Of a stretch of DNA of 64,000 bases, positions 1-11,308 are shown piece by piece. The number at the start of each line of letters is the position of its first letter. Positions within the stretch are counted from its first letter, which is position 1. The translations under genes and the position numbers were made by a program. The stretch comes from Tachypleus tridentatus (Eukaryota > Arthropoda > Merostomata > Xiphosura > Limulidae). The notes beneath the pieces were generated by a model, which saw nothing but the letters and a program-made list of their open reading frames with translations, made no database searches and was not told the DNA's origin. The stretch spans positions 104,145,285-104,209,284 of the forward strand of contig NC_134827.1 of assembly GCF_004210375.1 (NCBI RefSeq), in the 5' to 3' direction.

Positions 1-411
1 GTGATTAAAGGCACAGATTGCGTGTCCAGTTTAGACTTGGAATACTGATTAGATTTAACAGTATATATTGTTGTGAATCGCTGATTAGGTCTAACATGTC
101 TAAATCATAGCGGGCCGTGAGTACGTTACACCTGTGACCGACCAGGCGACGTGACGTGGATATCCTCTTTTTACCGCAGCGACGTGAGTCCATTAAGCTT
201 TGAGCACGTTCATAAGCCACGAGAAATGAACTTCGGAAACTCTAAAACTCATTTCACTTCATAGTTTGAAACACAAATAGATTCATTCATTTTCCTTATA
301 GTCTAATAGTTTTTATATTAATTTCTTAGTTGAATCTGTGGTTGTAATTACCATGCAGTAGAGACCGCAATGTGCGGGGTGGGTGGGCACATAGCGTTGT
401 AATAAATCAGA

Positions 412-537
412 ACTGTTTGTTTGTTTGTTTTTTTAATTTTGCGCAAAGCTACTCCAGGGCTATCTGCGCTAGCCGTCCCTAATTTAGCAGTGTAAGACTA
501 GAGAGAAGGCAGCTAGTCATCACCACCCACCGCCAAT
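412..537 (-). repeat. SINE-A fragment (tail half)
   Basis: Minus-oriented 3' half of the dominant SINE. It has the (TTTG)n start, the GCGCAAAGCTAC tail motif and the CTAATTTAGCAGTGTAAGAC block, and stops inside the body. It abuts a plus-oriented copy head to head, so together they form an inverted SINE pair. Confidence 0.85.
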
Positions 538-540
538 TAA

Positions 541-770
541 TTTGAGGGTCGTGGGTTCGATTCCCCGCCACACCATACATGTTCGCCCTTTCAGCCGTGG
601 GGGCGTTATAACGTTACGGTCAATCCCACTATTCGTTGGTACAGGGCAGCCCAAGAGTTGACGATGGGTGGTGATGATTAGCTGCTTTCCCTCTGGTCTA
701 ACACTGCTAAATTAGGGACGGCTAGCGCAGACAGCCCATGTGTATCTTTGCGGGAAATTCAAAAACAAAC
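541..770 (+). repeat. SINE-A, 5'-truncated
   Basis: It starts inside the tRNA-like head just before the B-box-like GGGTTCGATTCC. It then runs through the body (CAGCCGTGGGGGCGTTATAA) and ends in AAAAACAAAC. The A-box part of the head is missing. Confidence 0.88.
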
Positions 771-951
771 GTAAGGTAGAGATAAAAAAAAGTCCACAAA
801 ATCCGTAAAATACGAAACTGAAAAATTGCAAGTGACCCCGCATTGACCCATTGAACCTAATTCTGGTTAAGATCCATTCACATCACGCAAAGTAGTTACT
901 TGGACACACAACAGTCAGTACTATTATACTTATATATAAGCACAATCAAAC

Positions 952-1243
952 CTAACACTCGAGATGACTTAGAAATGTCTCTTTTGTAAAATCGACTTCA
1001 TTGAGGGTTACTTGCACGTTATGTAACAAACGATGTATGGCAGCATCCTCTGATATCGATTTTGAATTTTCAATACTTATTGGTCTTAAAATTACGTTGA
1101 AGGCTGGATTTCGTCCCCAGAACCTTCTAGAGATGTCTACAGCAATCCCCCAACTGAAACTGAATGGGAGACATCCAATCCAGTACCCATCCCCTTCTGC
1201 AATGTCAGGTTTCTCCAATATCTTAAAAACAATCCTCTCGATA
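952..1243 (-). CDS. Unidentified coding-like ORF, possible terminal exon
   Basis: On the minus strand a frame of about 95 codons is open from roughly 1243 to a TAG at 952-954. It reads ...KILEKPDIAEGDGYWIGC... and ends ...DFTKETFLSHLEC. Most codons start with a purine and the residue mix is that of a soluble protein, unlike the opposite-strand frame. A possible acceptor (TTGTTTTTAAG) lies at its start. I do not recognise the family. It lies downstream of the SNAG exon on the same strand, but the simplest acceptors give phase 0 whereas that exon ends in phase 1, so I do not join them. It could instead be a transposon-derived fragment. Confidence 0.35.
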
Positions 1244-1300
1244 AAATTTTTGTTCCACCACCCAGTTTGTTTGTTTCCGAATGACGCCCCTGATCATATC

Positions 1301-1757
1301 CAGAGGCGTAGATCCTGGGGGGATGGAGGGTATACATCCCCCTTTATTTTAGGTGGGGGGTATGGTGCATACAATCCCCCCCCTACAGTTTGGTCTGTTG
1401 AATTGTTGTATTGCATCACAGGCCTACAAATTGTGTGTTTGTTCGTGTGATTTTCGTGTTCTTACCAATCTAATTACATAATTACGCCTAGATGTAGGCT
1501 TTTTCAGTAGCCGAAATGTATATCTTTAATATAGGCGTGCTTCTAAGCTTTTCGATCTAAGCGATAGTTCGTAAGTGTCAGTCAGTAAGCTTAAGTACAC
1601 ATGCAAGTATCGTGGCATCAAGATTGCTCTGTGACTGCATGTTTACAGCTTTCAGGTTCACGTAATCAGAGATTACCAATTTGCAAACTGAACAGTCCAC
1701 ATAATTGGTTGCATAAATCATCCCCCCCCCCCACGGGTGTAAAAATCCACGCCCCTG
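1301..1757. mobile_element. Nonautonomous hAT-like DNA transposon (457 bp)
   Basis: The left end CAGAGGCGTAGA and right end TCCACGCCCCTG are imperfect terminal inverted repeats (10 of 12 match). They are flanked by a perfect 8-bp direct repeat ATCATATC (1293-1300 and 1758-1765). An 8-bp target duplication and CAG-starting inverted repeats are the hAT superfamily signature. There is no transposase frame. G- and C-runs form subterminal structure. It lies about 90 bp past the donor of the SNAG exon, hence probably in that gene's first intron. Confidence 0.75.
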
Positions 1758-1847
1758 ATCATATCCGTTTGTTTTTCGGATAATTTAATAAATGTGTTAA
1801 GATTAACAGACTTATTACACATTTCACAAATTCACATAAACAAGAAA

Positions 1848-1853
1848 ACCTAC
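1848..1853 (-). other. 5' splice site of the SNAG exon
   Basis: The minus strand reads AACG|GTAGGT, a good match to the donor consensus. It would end the coding exon after 62 codons plus one base (phase 1 intron). Beyond it the frame becomes AT-rich and hydrophobic, as expected for intron sequence. Confidence 0.6.
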
Positions 1854-2040
1854 CGTTCACTGCTTTCGGGGATATCAGGCCCGACGTCAAAATGGTTTGG
1901 GGAAAACGGTGTAGGTAGTCAGTGTCTTCAAGGACGTTTCCATTGGGATAAGAGCTCCAGTTTTCCAGAATGGGGAAAGAATTCTCTTCCTTATGGAACA
2001 ATCCCGTTCGTTTATTTTTGACCATGAAAGAACGTGGCAT
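1854..2040 (-). CDS. First coding exon of a SNAG-domain zinc-finger transcription factor (partial)
   Basis: The exon starts at ATG 2040-2038 in the context AAAATGCC and encodes MPRSFMVKNKRTGLFHKEEN. The first residues match the SNAG repressor motif (MPRSFLVK) that begins Snail, Scratch, Gfi1 and related C2H2 transcription factors. In that family the motif recruits LSD1/CoREST-type corepressors in the nucleus. After about 62 codons the exon meets a donor-like GTAGGT (phase 1). A short 5' exon carrying SNAG is the usual arrangement in Snail-type genes. The zinc-finger exons would lie at lower coordinates and are not in the window. The basic NKR after MPRSFMVK and the lack of a Snail-like PNYSEL stretch make Gfi-like or Scratch-like as possible as Snail proper. 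The opposite-strand ORF is a shadow. Confidence 0.68.
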
Positions 2041-2520
2041 TTTAATAGAGTGTTATTTTACGAATTAATTTGATGTTTTTACTTTAAAACGGATATTTCT
2101 CGAGATGTTTTTACCTTAAATTTCATTTTTTTTGTTTAACCTGTAGATAAAAAAAAAAGCATACAAGTAGAAACTACTTCGATGTTTCGATTCAGCATAA
2201 TGAAGGCACATAAAAATAGCAGTGCCTATATTAAAAGGCTGAGAGGCACTAGCAGCCTTTCAGGTCCCCTACGTTCACGAGATAACAGAGTCAGTCCCGG
2301 TATCTTTTCCTACAAACTGTCACTCAGCCTCGGTTTTCTTCGAAAGTGACGCAAGACCGCGAGACTTCCGCGTCATGAGAGAAGTCTGCTTTGACATCAC
2401 CCGTTAAATTCTCGGAGTATCACCAACACCTGGGCTACCTTTGGTAGTTGTCATAGCAACATCGATAACAGTAGAATAAAAGTGTTCGTTCTCTCTGTGT
2501 TTAAGAAAGTGTTAAGAAAA
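2041..2520 (-). promoter_or_regulatory. Putative 5' UTR and promoter of the SNAG gene
   Basis: Upstream of the SNAG ATG the minus strand has an AT-rich leader, then a more GC-balanced, non-repetitive segment (2230-2470). A TATA-like TTTTAATATA lies at about 2227-2237. No SINE or satellite interrupts it. The transcription start is not determined. Confidence 0.3.
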
Positions 2521-2855
2521 CTTTAAAAAATGGTGAACTTAAATTATTTGCCAACTAATTCAATATGTTTTTATTGACAAAAATCAGTGAGCCACACGTA
2601 AATATAAAGATGTTTGTAGTGTTTTTGAAGTCCTAGTCATTATATAGATAAAGATATTCTCTGTCTCATGTGTACGTTGATATTATGTAAATAAAAATAC
2701 AATAGTGAAACACACGAAACAATTGTTGAAACAATACAGGTAACCCAGTGGCGGGTCCTTATCTTTATCCTATAGAGGTTCGACAGAGTTTTTGCCTTGG
2801 AGAATTCACCTGTTTTAACAACTCCTGTCACTATACAGTAGTGTGTCGCACGTCA

Positions 2856-3150
2856 AGTGATTCACCATTCGTAATTCTGTTCTAACGGGACCTCATTCGT
2901 TTTAACCACTCGTACTAGCATTCAGTAGTGTGTTGTCTGTCAGTTAGTCAGTAGACACTAAAATAACGTCGCGTGAAAGATGCTTAATGTTACAATTTGT
3001 GCTATCATGATGCTAGTAAAGCATGCGCATGCCATGAATCACGAGAAGAATTATGCACTGTGTAGGCTATAACACAGCATGTCACACGAGCTTGAAAAGC
3101 AAGAAATAAAAATATCTATTACTCTTAATTTTGGTTTCATTTCCTTTTGA
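2856..3150 (-). repeat. Interspersed repeat R1, copy 1
   Basis: The reverse complement of this segment aligns over about 290 bp with 24402-24707. Shared blocks include AACACACTACTGAAT, TCATGGCATGCGCA and AAGAGTAATA. There are no terminal repeats or ORF I can assign, so the repeat class is unknown. Confidence 0.6.
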
Positions 3151-3160
3151 AACAGAAGAC

Positions 3161-3315
3161 TTTCGGGGGTCCTGCGGAAGTTTATCTGGTTTTTACCAAA
3201 CCTGAGGGAGCCATTAACGCTGGAGCAATTTTTGTAGAGGAGTTGCAAAAACCGTTGAACAAAACTGAAACCTATGTATACGATGGAAATCACGCATGCG
3301 CAGTATACCCTATGT
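3161..3315 (+). CDS. Unidentified coding-like frame, possible terminal exon
   Basis: A pyrimidine-rich stretch ending in GAAACAG precedes a 52-codon frame that reads TFGGPAEVYLVFTKPEGAIN and onward to a TAA near 3315. About 40 percent of codons begin with G, a strong coding-like bias not shared by the other frames. The family is not recognised. Minus-strand ORFs also cross the region, so orientation is uncertain. Confidence 0.3.
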
Positions 3316-3355
3316 AAAGCCTAGAGGGAAGTTGAACTCCGCTGGCGCAGAATGA

Positions 3356-3535
3356 ATGGATGAAGTGTCTTCTTCCTTTTCCAGGTATATAATCAAAAGG
3401 AGCACTGTAAACTCCCCAAACACGGTCTGGGAGGGAGCCCCCGACTTTGATTCTCTTTTCACATTCAGAATCCATAGAACAGATTTCTTCAAACTGGGGA
3501 TCTCAACCGAAAAGGAGGTCGTAAGGCTATTTTAG
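3356..3535 (+). CDS. Unidentified 59-codon ORF
   Basis: The frame runs from ATG at 3356 to TAG at 3533-3535, starting MDEVSSSFSRYIIKR and ending KEVVRLF. A strong acceptor-like TCTTCTTCCTTTTCCAG ends at about 3381, so the real start could be an exon border instead. Purine-first codons make up about 65 percent. It lies 40 bp after the previous frame and could belong to the same gene or relic. No homology recognised. Confidence 0.3.
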   Translation: MDEVSSSFSRYIIKRSTVNSPNTVWEGAPDFDSLFTFRIHRTDFFKLGISTEKEVVRLF

Positions 3536-3798
3536 GGATGTCGCGTGAATCATAACAAAATACTTCGATCTTGTATACATAAATATTTTAAACCGAGGTG
3601 TCTGTTCGAGGATTCGTCTGTCTCTCGCTTGAAAAGCTGTACACGCAGACAACGCTCAACATTCACTTGTGAAACGCCGACAGAACAGGAATGAATAGTG
3701 TTGATGTCAAATTACATTTCACAAGTGAAAAATTCCACTTGAAAAACAAAACGTAGCTTAAGTACTTAGGTTGAAAAGTTTGGTGTTAAGTACTGGTT
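3536..3798. other. Unique sequence, nothing assigned
   Basis: AT-rich single-copy DNA between the coding-like ORFs and the first minisatellite. A short direct repeat (TCACAAGTGAAA / CACTTGTGAAAC) occurs at 3660-3735. Confidence 0.5.
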
Positions 3799-5972
3799 AA
3801 CAAGAAAACAAAACACCAGATCTAATGTGGATAATCTGATGGTTACGGTAGTTTAAACTGGATCATAACAAGAAAACAAAACACCAGATCTAATGTGGAT
3901 AATCTGATGGTTACGGTAGTTTAAACTGGATCATAACAAGAAAACAAAACACCAGATCTAATGTGGATAATCTGATGGTTACGGTAGTTTAAACTGGATC
4001 ATAACAAGAAAACAAAACACCAGATCTAATGTGGATAATCCGATGGTTACGGTAGTTTAAACTGGATCATAACAAGAAAACAAAACACCAGATCTAATGT
4101 GGATAATCTGATGGTTACGGTAGTTTAAACTGGATCATAACAAGAAAACAAAACACCAGATCTAATGTGGATAATCTGATGGTTACGGTAGTTTAAACTG
4201 GATCATAACAAGAAAACAAAACACCAGATCTAATGTGGATAATCTGATGGTTACGGTAGTTTAAACTGGATCATAACAAGAAAACAAAACACCAGATGTA
4301 ATGTGGATAATCTGATGGTTACGGTAGTTTAAACTGGATCATAACAAGAAAACAAAACACCAGATGTAATGTGGATAATCTGATGGTTACGGTAGTTTAA
4401 ACTGGATCATAACAAGAAAACAAAACACCAGATCTAATGTGGATAATCTGATGGTTATGGTAGTTTAAACTGGATCATAACAAGAAAACAAAACACCAGA
4501 TGTAATGTGGATAATCTGATGGTTACGGTAGTTTAAACTGGATCATAACAAGAAAACAAAACACCAGATCTAATGTGGATAATCTGATGGTTACGGTAGT
4601 TTAAACTGGATCATAACAAGAAAACAAAACACCAGACCTAATGTGGATAATCTGATGGTTACGGTAGTTTAAACTGGATCATAACAAGAAAACAAAACAC
4701 CAGATCTAATGTGGATAATCTGATGGTTACGGTAGTTTAAACTGGATCATAACAAGAAAACAAAACACCAGATCTAATGTGGATAATCTGATGGTTACGG
4801 TAGTTTAAACTGGATCATAACAAGAAAACAAAACACCAGATCTAATGTGGATAATCTGATGGTTACGGTAGTTTAAACTGGATCATAACAAGAAAACAAA
4901 ACACCAGATCTAATGTGGATAATCTGATGGTTACGGTAGTTTAAACTGGATCATAACAAGAAAACAAAACACCAGATCTAATGTGGATAATCTGATGGTT
5001 ACGGTAGTTTAAACTGGATCATAACAAGAAAACAAAACACCAGATCTAATGTGGATAATCTGATGGTTACGGTAGTTTAAACTGGATCATAACAAGAAAA
5101 CAAAACACCAGACCTAATGTGGATAATCTGATGGTTACGGTAGTTTAAACTGGATCATAACAAGAAAACAAAACACCAGATCTAATGTGGATAATCTGAT
5201 GGTTACGGTAGTTTAAACTGGATCATAACAAGAAAACAAAACACCAGACCTAATGTGGATAATCTGATGGTTACGGTAGTTTAAACTGGATCATAACAAG
5301 AAAACAAAACATCAGATCTAATGTGGATAATCTGATGGTTACGGTAGTTTAAACTGGATCATAACAAGAAAACAAAACACCAGACCTAATGTGGATAATC
5401 TGATGGTCACGGTAGTTTAAACTGGATCATAACAAGAAAACAAAACACCAGACCTAATGTGGATAATCTGATGGTTACGGTAGTTTAAACTGGATCATAA
5501 CAAGAAAACAAAACACCAGATCTAATGTGGATAATCTGATGGTTACGGTAGTTTAAACTGGATCATAACAAGAAAACAAAACACCAGATCTAATGTGGAT
5601 AATCTGATGGTTACGGTAGTTTAAACTGGATCATAACAAGAAAACAAAACACCAGATCTAATGTGGATAATCTGATGGTTACGGTAGTTTAAACTGGATC
5701 ATAACAAGAAAACAAAACACCAGATCTAATGTGGATAATCTGATGGTTACGGTAGTTTAAACTGGATCATAACAAGAAAACAAAACACCAGATCTAATGT
5801 GGATAATCTGATGGTTACGGTAGTTTAAACTGGATCATAACAAGAAAACAAAACACCAGATCTAATGTGGATAATCTGATGGTTACGGTAGTTTAAACTG
5901 GATCATAACAAGAAAACAAAACACCAGATCTAATGTGGATAATCTGATGGTTACGGTAGTTTAAACTGGATC
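3799..5972. repeat. Minisatellite, 68-bp unit, 32 copies
   Basis: Exactly 32 head-to-tail units starting AACAAGAAAACAAAACACCA and ending AAACTGGATCAT. Units are nearly identical. Variant sites are CAGATCTAAT / CAGATGTAAT / CAGACCTAAT and a few single changes. Most units carry one AGATCT (BglII) site. No coding potential. Confidence 0.97.
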
Positions 5973-6936
5973 ACTAGAACGGCTAGAATCGCAATGTGAT
6001 CACGGTTATAGTAGTTTCGACAGGATCACTAGAACGGCTACTGTGACACATTGATCATGGTTACAGAAGTTTCAACTGGATCACTAGAACGACTACTGTG
6101 ACACAGTGATCATGGTTACAGAAGTTTCAACTGGATCACTAGAACGGCTACAGTGACACAGTGATCACGGTTACAGAAGTTTCAACTGGATCACTAGAAC
6201 GACTACTGTGACACAGTGATCACGGTTACAGAAGTTTCAACTGGATCACTAGAACGGCTACAGTGACACAGTGATCACGGTTACAGAAGTTTCAACTGGA
6301 TCACTAGAACGGCTACAGTGACACAGTGATCACGGTTACAGAAGTTTCAACTGGATCACTAGAACGGCTACAGTGACACAGTGATCATGGTTACAGAAGT
6401 TTCCACTGGATCACAAGAACGGCTACTATGATACAGTGATCATGGTTACAGTAGTTTCAACTGGATCACTAGAACGGCTACTATGATACAGTGATCACGG
6501 TTACAGAAGTTTCCACTGGATCACAAGAACGGCTACTATGATACAGTGATCATGGTTACAGTAGTTTCAACTGGATCACTAGAACGGCTACTATGATACA
6601 GTGATCACGGTTACAGAAGTTTCCACTGGATCACAAGAACGACTACTGTGACACTGATCATGGCTACAGTGGTATCAACTGGATCATCAGAACGACTACT
6701 GTGACACTGATCATGGCTACAGTGGTATGGTATCAACTGGATCATCAGAACGACTACTGTGACACTGATCATGGCTACAGTGGTATCAACTGGATCATCA
6801 GAACGACTACTGTGACACTGATCATGGCTACAGTGGTATCAACTGGATCATCAGAATGACTACTGTGACACTGATCATGGTTACAGTGGTATCAACTGGA
6901 TCATCAGAACGACTACTGTGACACAGTGATCACTGT
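5973..6936. repeat. Minisatellite, 55-bp unit decaying to 53 bp, about 17 copies
   Basis: It follows the 68-bp array with no spacer. Units contain CTAGAACGGCTACTGTGACA and GTTACAGAAGTTTCAACTGG. After about 6650 the unit becomes 53 bp (CATCAGAACGACTACTGTGA). One part matches the end of the 68-bp unit (GGTTACGGTAGTTTAAACTG), so the two arrays are related. Confidence 0.95.
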
Positions 6937-7265
6937 TAATTAAGAACCAATCTGACACAGTTGACTAACTGACAGCGCTATACGATACCCATATGAGAAC
7001 CATTGTGTAGCTCTGCACAAGTGTACTAAACAAATCAAATATGTTTACCAACTACTGTTAAATATAACAACTTATAAAAAAACAGAAAAACAAACAAAAC
7101 TGACAGAATCGTTCATCTTCAAGCCTCTGTTGTAGAAAGATCATATCAACATTACTAGTTATGACAAATAACATTCAACAGGATTTCATTCTCTCATAAT
7201 ATTTCATTTTGTAGATCAAGTGTTGTTCATAAAACTCGTTTCTTAATAACTGTGGATTTAAGTTT
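6937..7265. other. Unique spacer between arrays
   Basis: AT-rich single-copy sequence with no ORF or repeat recognised. Confidence 0.5.
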
Positions 7266-7929
7266 AAAAAATGATCTATTAACACTCAGTACATCTTGTC
7301 TACAACTATTATCAGACATTAAATGAATGATCTAGTAACTCTCAGTACATCTTGTCTACAACTATTATCAGACATTAAATGAATGATCTAGTAACTCTCA
7401 GTACATCTTGTCTACAACTATTATCAGACATTAAATGAATGATCTAGTAACTCTCAGTACATCTTGTCTACAACTATTATCAGACATTAAATGGATGATC
7501 TAGTAACTCTCAGTACATCTTGTCTATAACTATTATCAGACATTAAATGAATGATCTAGTAACTCTCAGTACATCTTGTCTATACCTATTATAAGACATT
7601 AAATGAATGATCTAGTAACTCTCAGTACATCTTGTCTATAACTATTATCAGACATTAAATGAATGATCTAGTAACTCTCAGTACATCTTGTCTATAACTA
7701 TTATCAGACATTAAATGAATGATCTAGTAACTCTCAGTACATCTTGTCTATAACTATTATCAGACATTAAATGAATGATCTAGTAACTCTCAGTACATCT
7801 TGTCTATAACTATTATCAGACATTAAATGAATGATCTAGTAACTCTCAGTACATCTTGTCTATAACTATTATCAGACATTAAATGAATGATCTAGTAACT
7901 CTCAGTACATCTTGTCTATAACTATTATT
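7266..7929. repeat. Minisatellite, 56-bp unit, about 12 copies
   Basis: The unit contains TTAAATGAATGATCTAGTAA and CTCTCAGTACATCTTGTCTA. The first unit is the most diverged, and the others differ mainly at CTACAACT versus CTATAACT. Confidence 0.96.
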
Positions 7930-8423
7930 AACTGTTGATCCATTTTTCAAAGGTTGATCTCTTACAGTTCGAATTGTGATGAAACTATTTATAAAATTAA
8001 TTTTTCCCCAGAATAATAAACATATTTTCCAAGTTATAAAGTATATATTAATATAACAGCGAAATGAAGTGCTTAGGAGTGCTATTTTTATTCTTTTACG
8101 GAAGAAGACCTACCATTCGAAAGCGCTCGGGTTATGGGTTTTTTGAGATGACGTGTTTTTCTGACGTCGTGAAAATGTTATTTGTTTTAAACCATTTATA
8201 ACAATAAAATGTTCCTTAGTTGTAGTCTATTCAATAACAAACACTTGGGAAAATAAAACTCTCGTTTTATAAAGGAACGTTAGTCTAAAAACAGTATTTC
8301 AAAGTCAAGTGATTTCATATATTCGTCATCGTAAAACTTACTCTGTTTGAAGTTCACACTGAAACTACGTGAACAGTGTAGAAATATGAACGTTCCTTGA
8401 TTTGATGTTTGCAACGAATATGT
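7930..8423. other. Unique sequence, nothing assigned
   Basis: AT-rich single-copy DNA. The minus-strand open frame at 8280-8573 overlaps a SINE and is not a gene. Confidence 0.5.
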
Positions 8424-8540
8424 CCCCCAGTGGTCTACAGATTTACATTGGTAGAAACCGATTGTCGATACCAGTGATGGGTACAGGACAAATAGCCCAC
8501 TGAGTAGCTTTGTACTTAATTCGAAATAAACAAACAACAA
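8424..8540 (+). repeat. SINE-B, internally shortened
   Basis: CCCCCAGTGG start, B-box-like TGTCGATACC, then the shared tail GTAGCTTTGTACTTAATTC and AAACAAACAACA. About 10 bp of the head are missing. Confidence 0.8.
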
Positions 8541-8841
8541 TAATATATTCTGAACATTGAGAAACTTTAGCAATACGTTCCTTATTCTCCGTGTGTATTT
8601 CGAACTTTACTAGAATATATTGGTTCCTTTAAATTTCCTGATGAAAATATGCTAGAGCTCAGTTCACGTAAACGATAACAAACTAGTTCATTTCTGCCTT
8701 GAGATTTTTTACAGTCTTGCTGTGGAACTTGTAAGCCATGTTTATAAATGATGTTAACTGTACCACACTAACGCAAGGAATAAACTTACTTGTAGCGCTT
8801 CATGACTGAAACACACTAACTGATTCACTTTACCGGCTAGA

Positions 8842-8961
8842 TTTGTTTGTTTCTTTGTAATTAAGCACAAAGCTATCCAATGTGTTGCCTACGTTCTGCC
8901 TACCTCGGGAATCGAAACTCAGTTTCTCGCGTTGTAAGTTGGCAGATATGTCGCTGGAGGA
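8842..8961 (-). repeat. SINE-B
   Basis: Minus-oriented copy: TTTGTTTGTTTCTTTG tail, AAGCACAAAGCTATCC, GGGAATCGAAACTC box, and GCTGGAGG at the head end. The overlapping open frames are repeat translations. Confidence 0.85.
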
Positions 8962-11308
8962 AACAACTCTGTAATCGTTTCAGCCATCTTAAAGATGCTT
9001 CTCTGAGCCCCGTATTCATAACCTGCCCTCGAAAGGTGGAAGACTTTCGAAACGTCGCCCTCCACACTTGTGTCTCCACAACAGACAGTTGCGTCCATTC
9101 TACAAAGTTTGATCATGTTTCTGCTTAAACAATCTATCAAAGAATACTCTCCAATTTACTATATACTCTGATGTCAGATCTTTTAACAGTTTCCAGTTGT
9201 TCAAAATGTTTTATCTTACTTTCATCATCACAACATGCAGCGCCCCCTATATAAACATTTACTTTACAAGAATTCATTAGGAACAGTTCTGCATCAGCGT
9301 GATAGTTACACGGAATACATAACTGCAAAAATGCACGTGCATTTGTTGTTTTAATTTTAATTGCACAGTCTCATAACTAGCACAAAAAAAAACATTGAGA
9401 AAATTAGATTTATCTCCAGCTTTTCCATGCTAGAAATTCACTGAAGCTAGCAGGTTATGAATATTTAATTTTAAAAAATTACGAAAGTTTTTTTTTTAAT
9501 GTGTGTTAGGTCTTTTGGCGAATAAAACTGTCCGAAGGTTAAATGTAAAAATAACTGTAGCCACTTGTTTGGATGAGACTTATTTTTAGATTAATAGAAA
9601 CAGAATTTCACTTGAATGAATGACTCATCAGGGAATAGGTAACAAGTAGACGCCTACTATAGACCCAGTCACTTGTGAGAAACTTGCGGTTAAATTGCTT
9701 ACAAAAATAATATTCCTTAGCTTCCACCTCTTTCACTGATAGCGTGCGCATGATTGGGTGATATTAATTAATCATATTGTCTTCTTTTTGTATAATTTGA
9801 AAAGTGTGGTCGTTAAGTACAGGTCGTTGTCTAGTTCACAGTATTATATGAAGGTTTTATTGAGCCAAATTTCAATACGACAACTCAAGTAAGATAAAAC
9901 ATTATTATAAATCACCTGGAAGCTAAAAAACAAACCTCCTGATACAGAGTAAACTCGTCTACAAAAAATATATATATGATTTCGATAGAACAGAAAATGG
10001 ACATTATCCTGGGACCTAGTAAGAATAGAAGCTAACACAATTACGTGAAGCTACTTCCATTGGAGCGAAACGTCCGTTTATGTTTGTATTTTCTTTGTCA
10101 GAACGTCTAAAATGAACAGAAGTCTTACAATTCCACTCGTTCAACAAATGGCATTTTCGTCGATTCTCGCGTGGAAACACGCGCATCTTTCGATTATTTG
10201 ATATAATACACGCAAGAAACTTGTTAACTTTATATACTGGAGGGATGGCCGTATAGACAATAACACCAACACGCCTTCATAAGGAATAAAACGTTCGATA
10301 AAAGGACATTTAGAGTTCACCCTTCATCATGAAATTCATCGACCAGATACGATATGCAGACATATAACATGTTTTCTACCTACTTTAGTCATATGGAAAG
10401 TTTTAATGTTTTGGTTATTTAGTTTCCGTGTTGAAATGGTGGAAGCACGTGGTCCAGAAAATCGTTAAGACTACTTATTTCTTATAGTACATAACCTCTA
10501 TTCGCCTAAAAGGATATTGCAGTACAATATAGCATTCTGGTTTAAAGGGTTACTAGTACCACTATAATATCCTTACTAACATAGTTTGAGCGTTGACTGA
10601 ACGATATGGCCCACAAGTGCTGTGAGAAAACGAAGATCAGAGGTGACGCTCTCCACTAGATAAAGAAAGTGAGTTTACCTGTTGAACTGAAACGCTGATT
10701 CTTTAGCCAGTTGTACTGATAGGTCACTGAATAAAAATTATACTTAAAGACCATCGTGTTCAGTTCAACGGAATTCAATCCTGAAATAAAAGGGGAGGGG
10801 GGGTCTAAGAAGCCAAACACATTTCATTATATTCGACTGCAATTCTGTCTGTGTAAATAAGCACAGTGTGCTTCCTGTCTACTTTTAATAATAACTATTT
10901 TGTTCGTTGATTTGAATTTTACAGATTCATTATTTTATACCCAAATGAAACTCAATCGAGTTATATACTATGAAACATTCCCTTTGTTTATTAATCGAAT
11001 CTACTGTTATTTAGGGGTTTGCCTATCTGATACTTGTAAGTTTTACACGTAAATACCACCCAACAGACGTAGAATGGGATAAAAAAGCAATACTTAGTAT
11101 AGAATAGTATTTTCTACTGCTATAATGCACACATAATGTTTTTGTTTCTTTTCAGAGTAACAGTTTGATGTGAAAAACTTAACACTCTACAAACTTAATC
11201 AAAGTCTTACAGTACTTAAGTTCCGACAGAAATACATAACAAACATACTTCTATGTATAGATTTAATATTACCAATACAGTCTACTGAATAGACAATTAT
11301 GATTCTGT
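8962..11308. other. Long unique AT-rich stretch without assigned features
   Basis: About 2.3 kb of single-copy, AT-rich DNA. Only short open frames without coding bias, and no SINE or tandem array longer than a few units. Confidence 0.5.

Noticed and set aside
1001..1450. Plus-strand 149-codon ORF
   Set aside because: It runs from the minus coding-like frame into the hAT element, and its codon bias favours the other strand.
1794..2021. Plus-strand 75-codon ORF
   Set aside because: Shadow of the minus-strand SNAG exon.
3051..3293. Minus ORF as a gypsy-type polymerase fragment
   Set aside because: The resemblance to the RT-RNaseH link was too weak, and the plus-strand frame has better codon bias.
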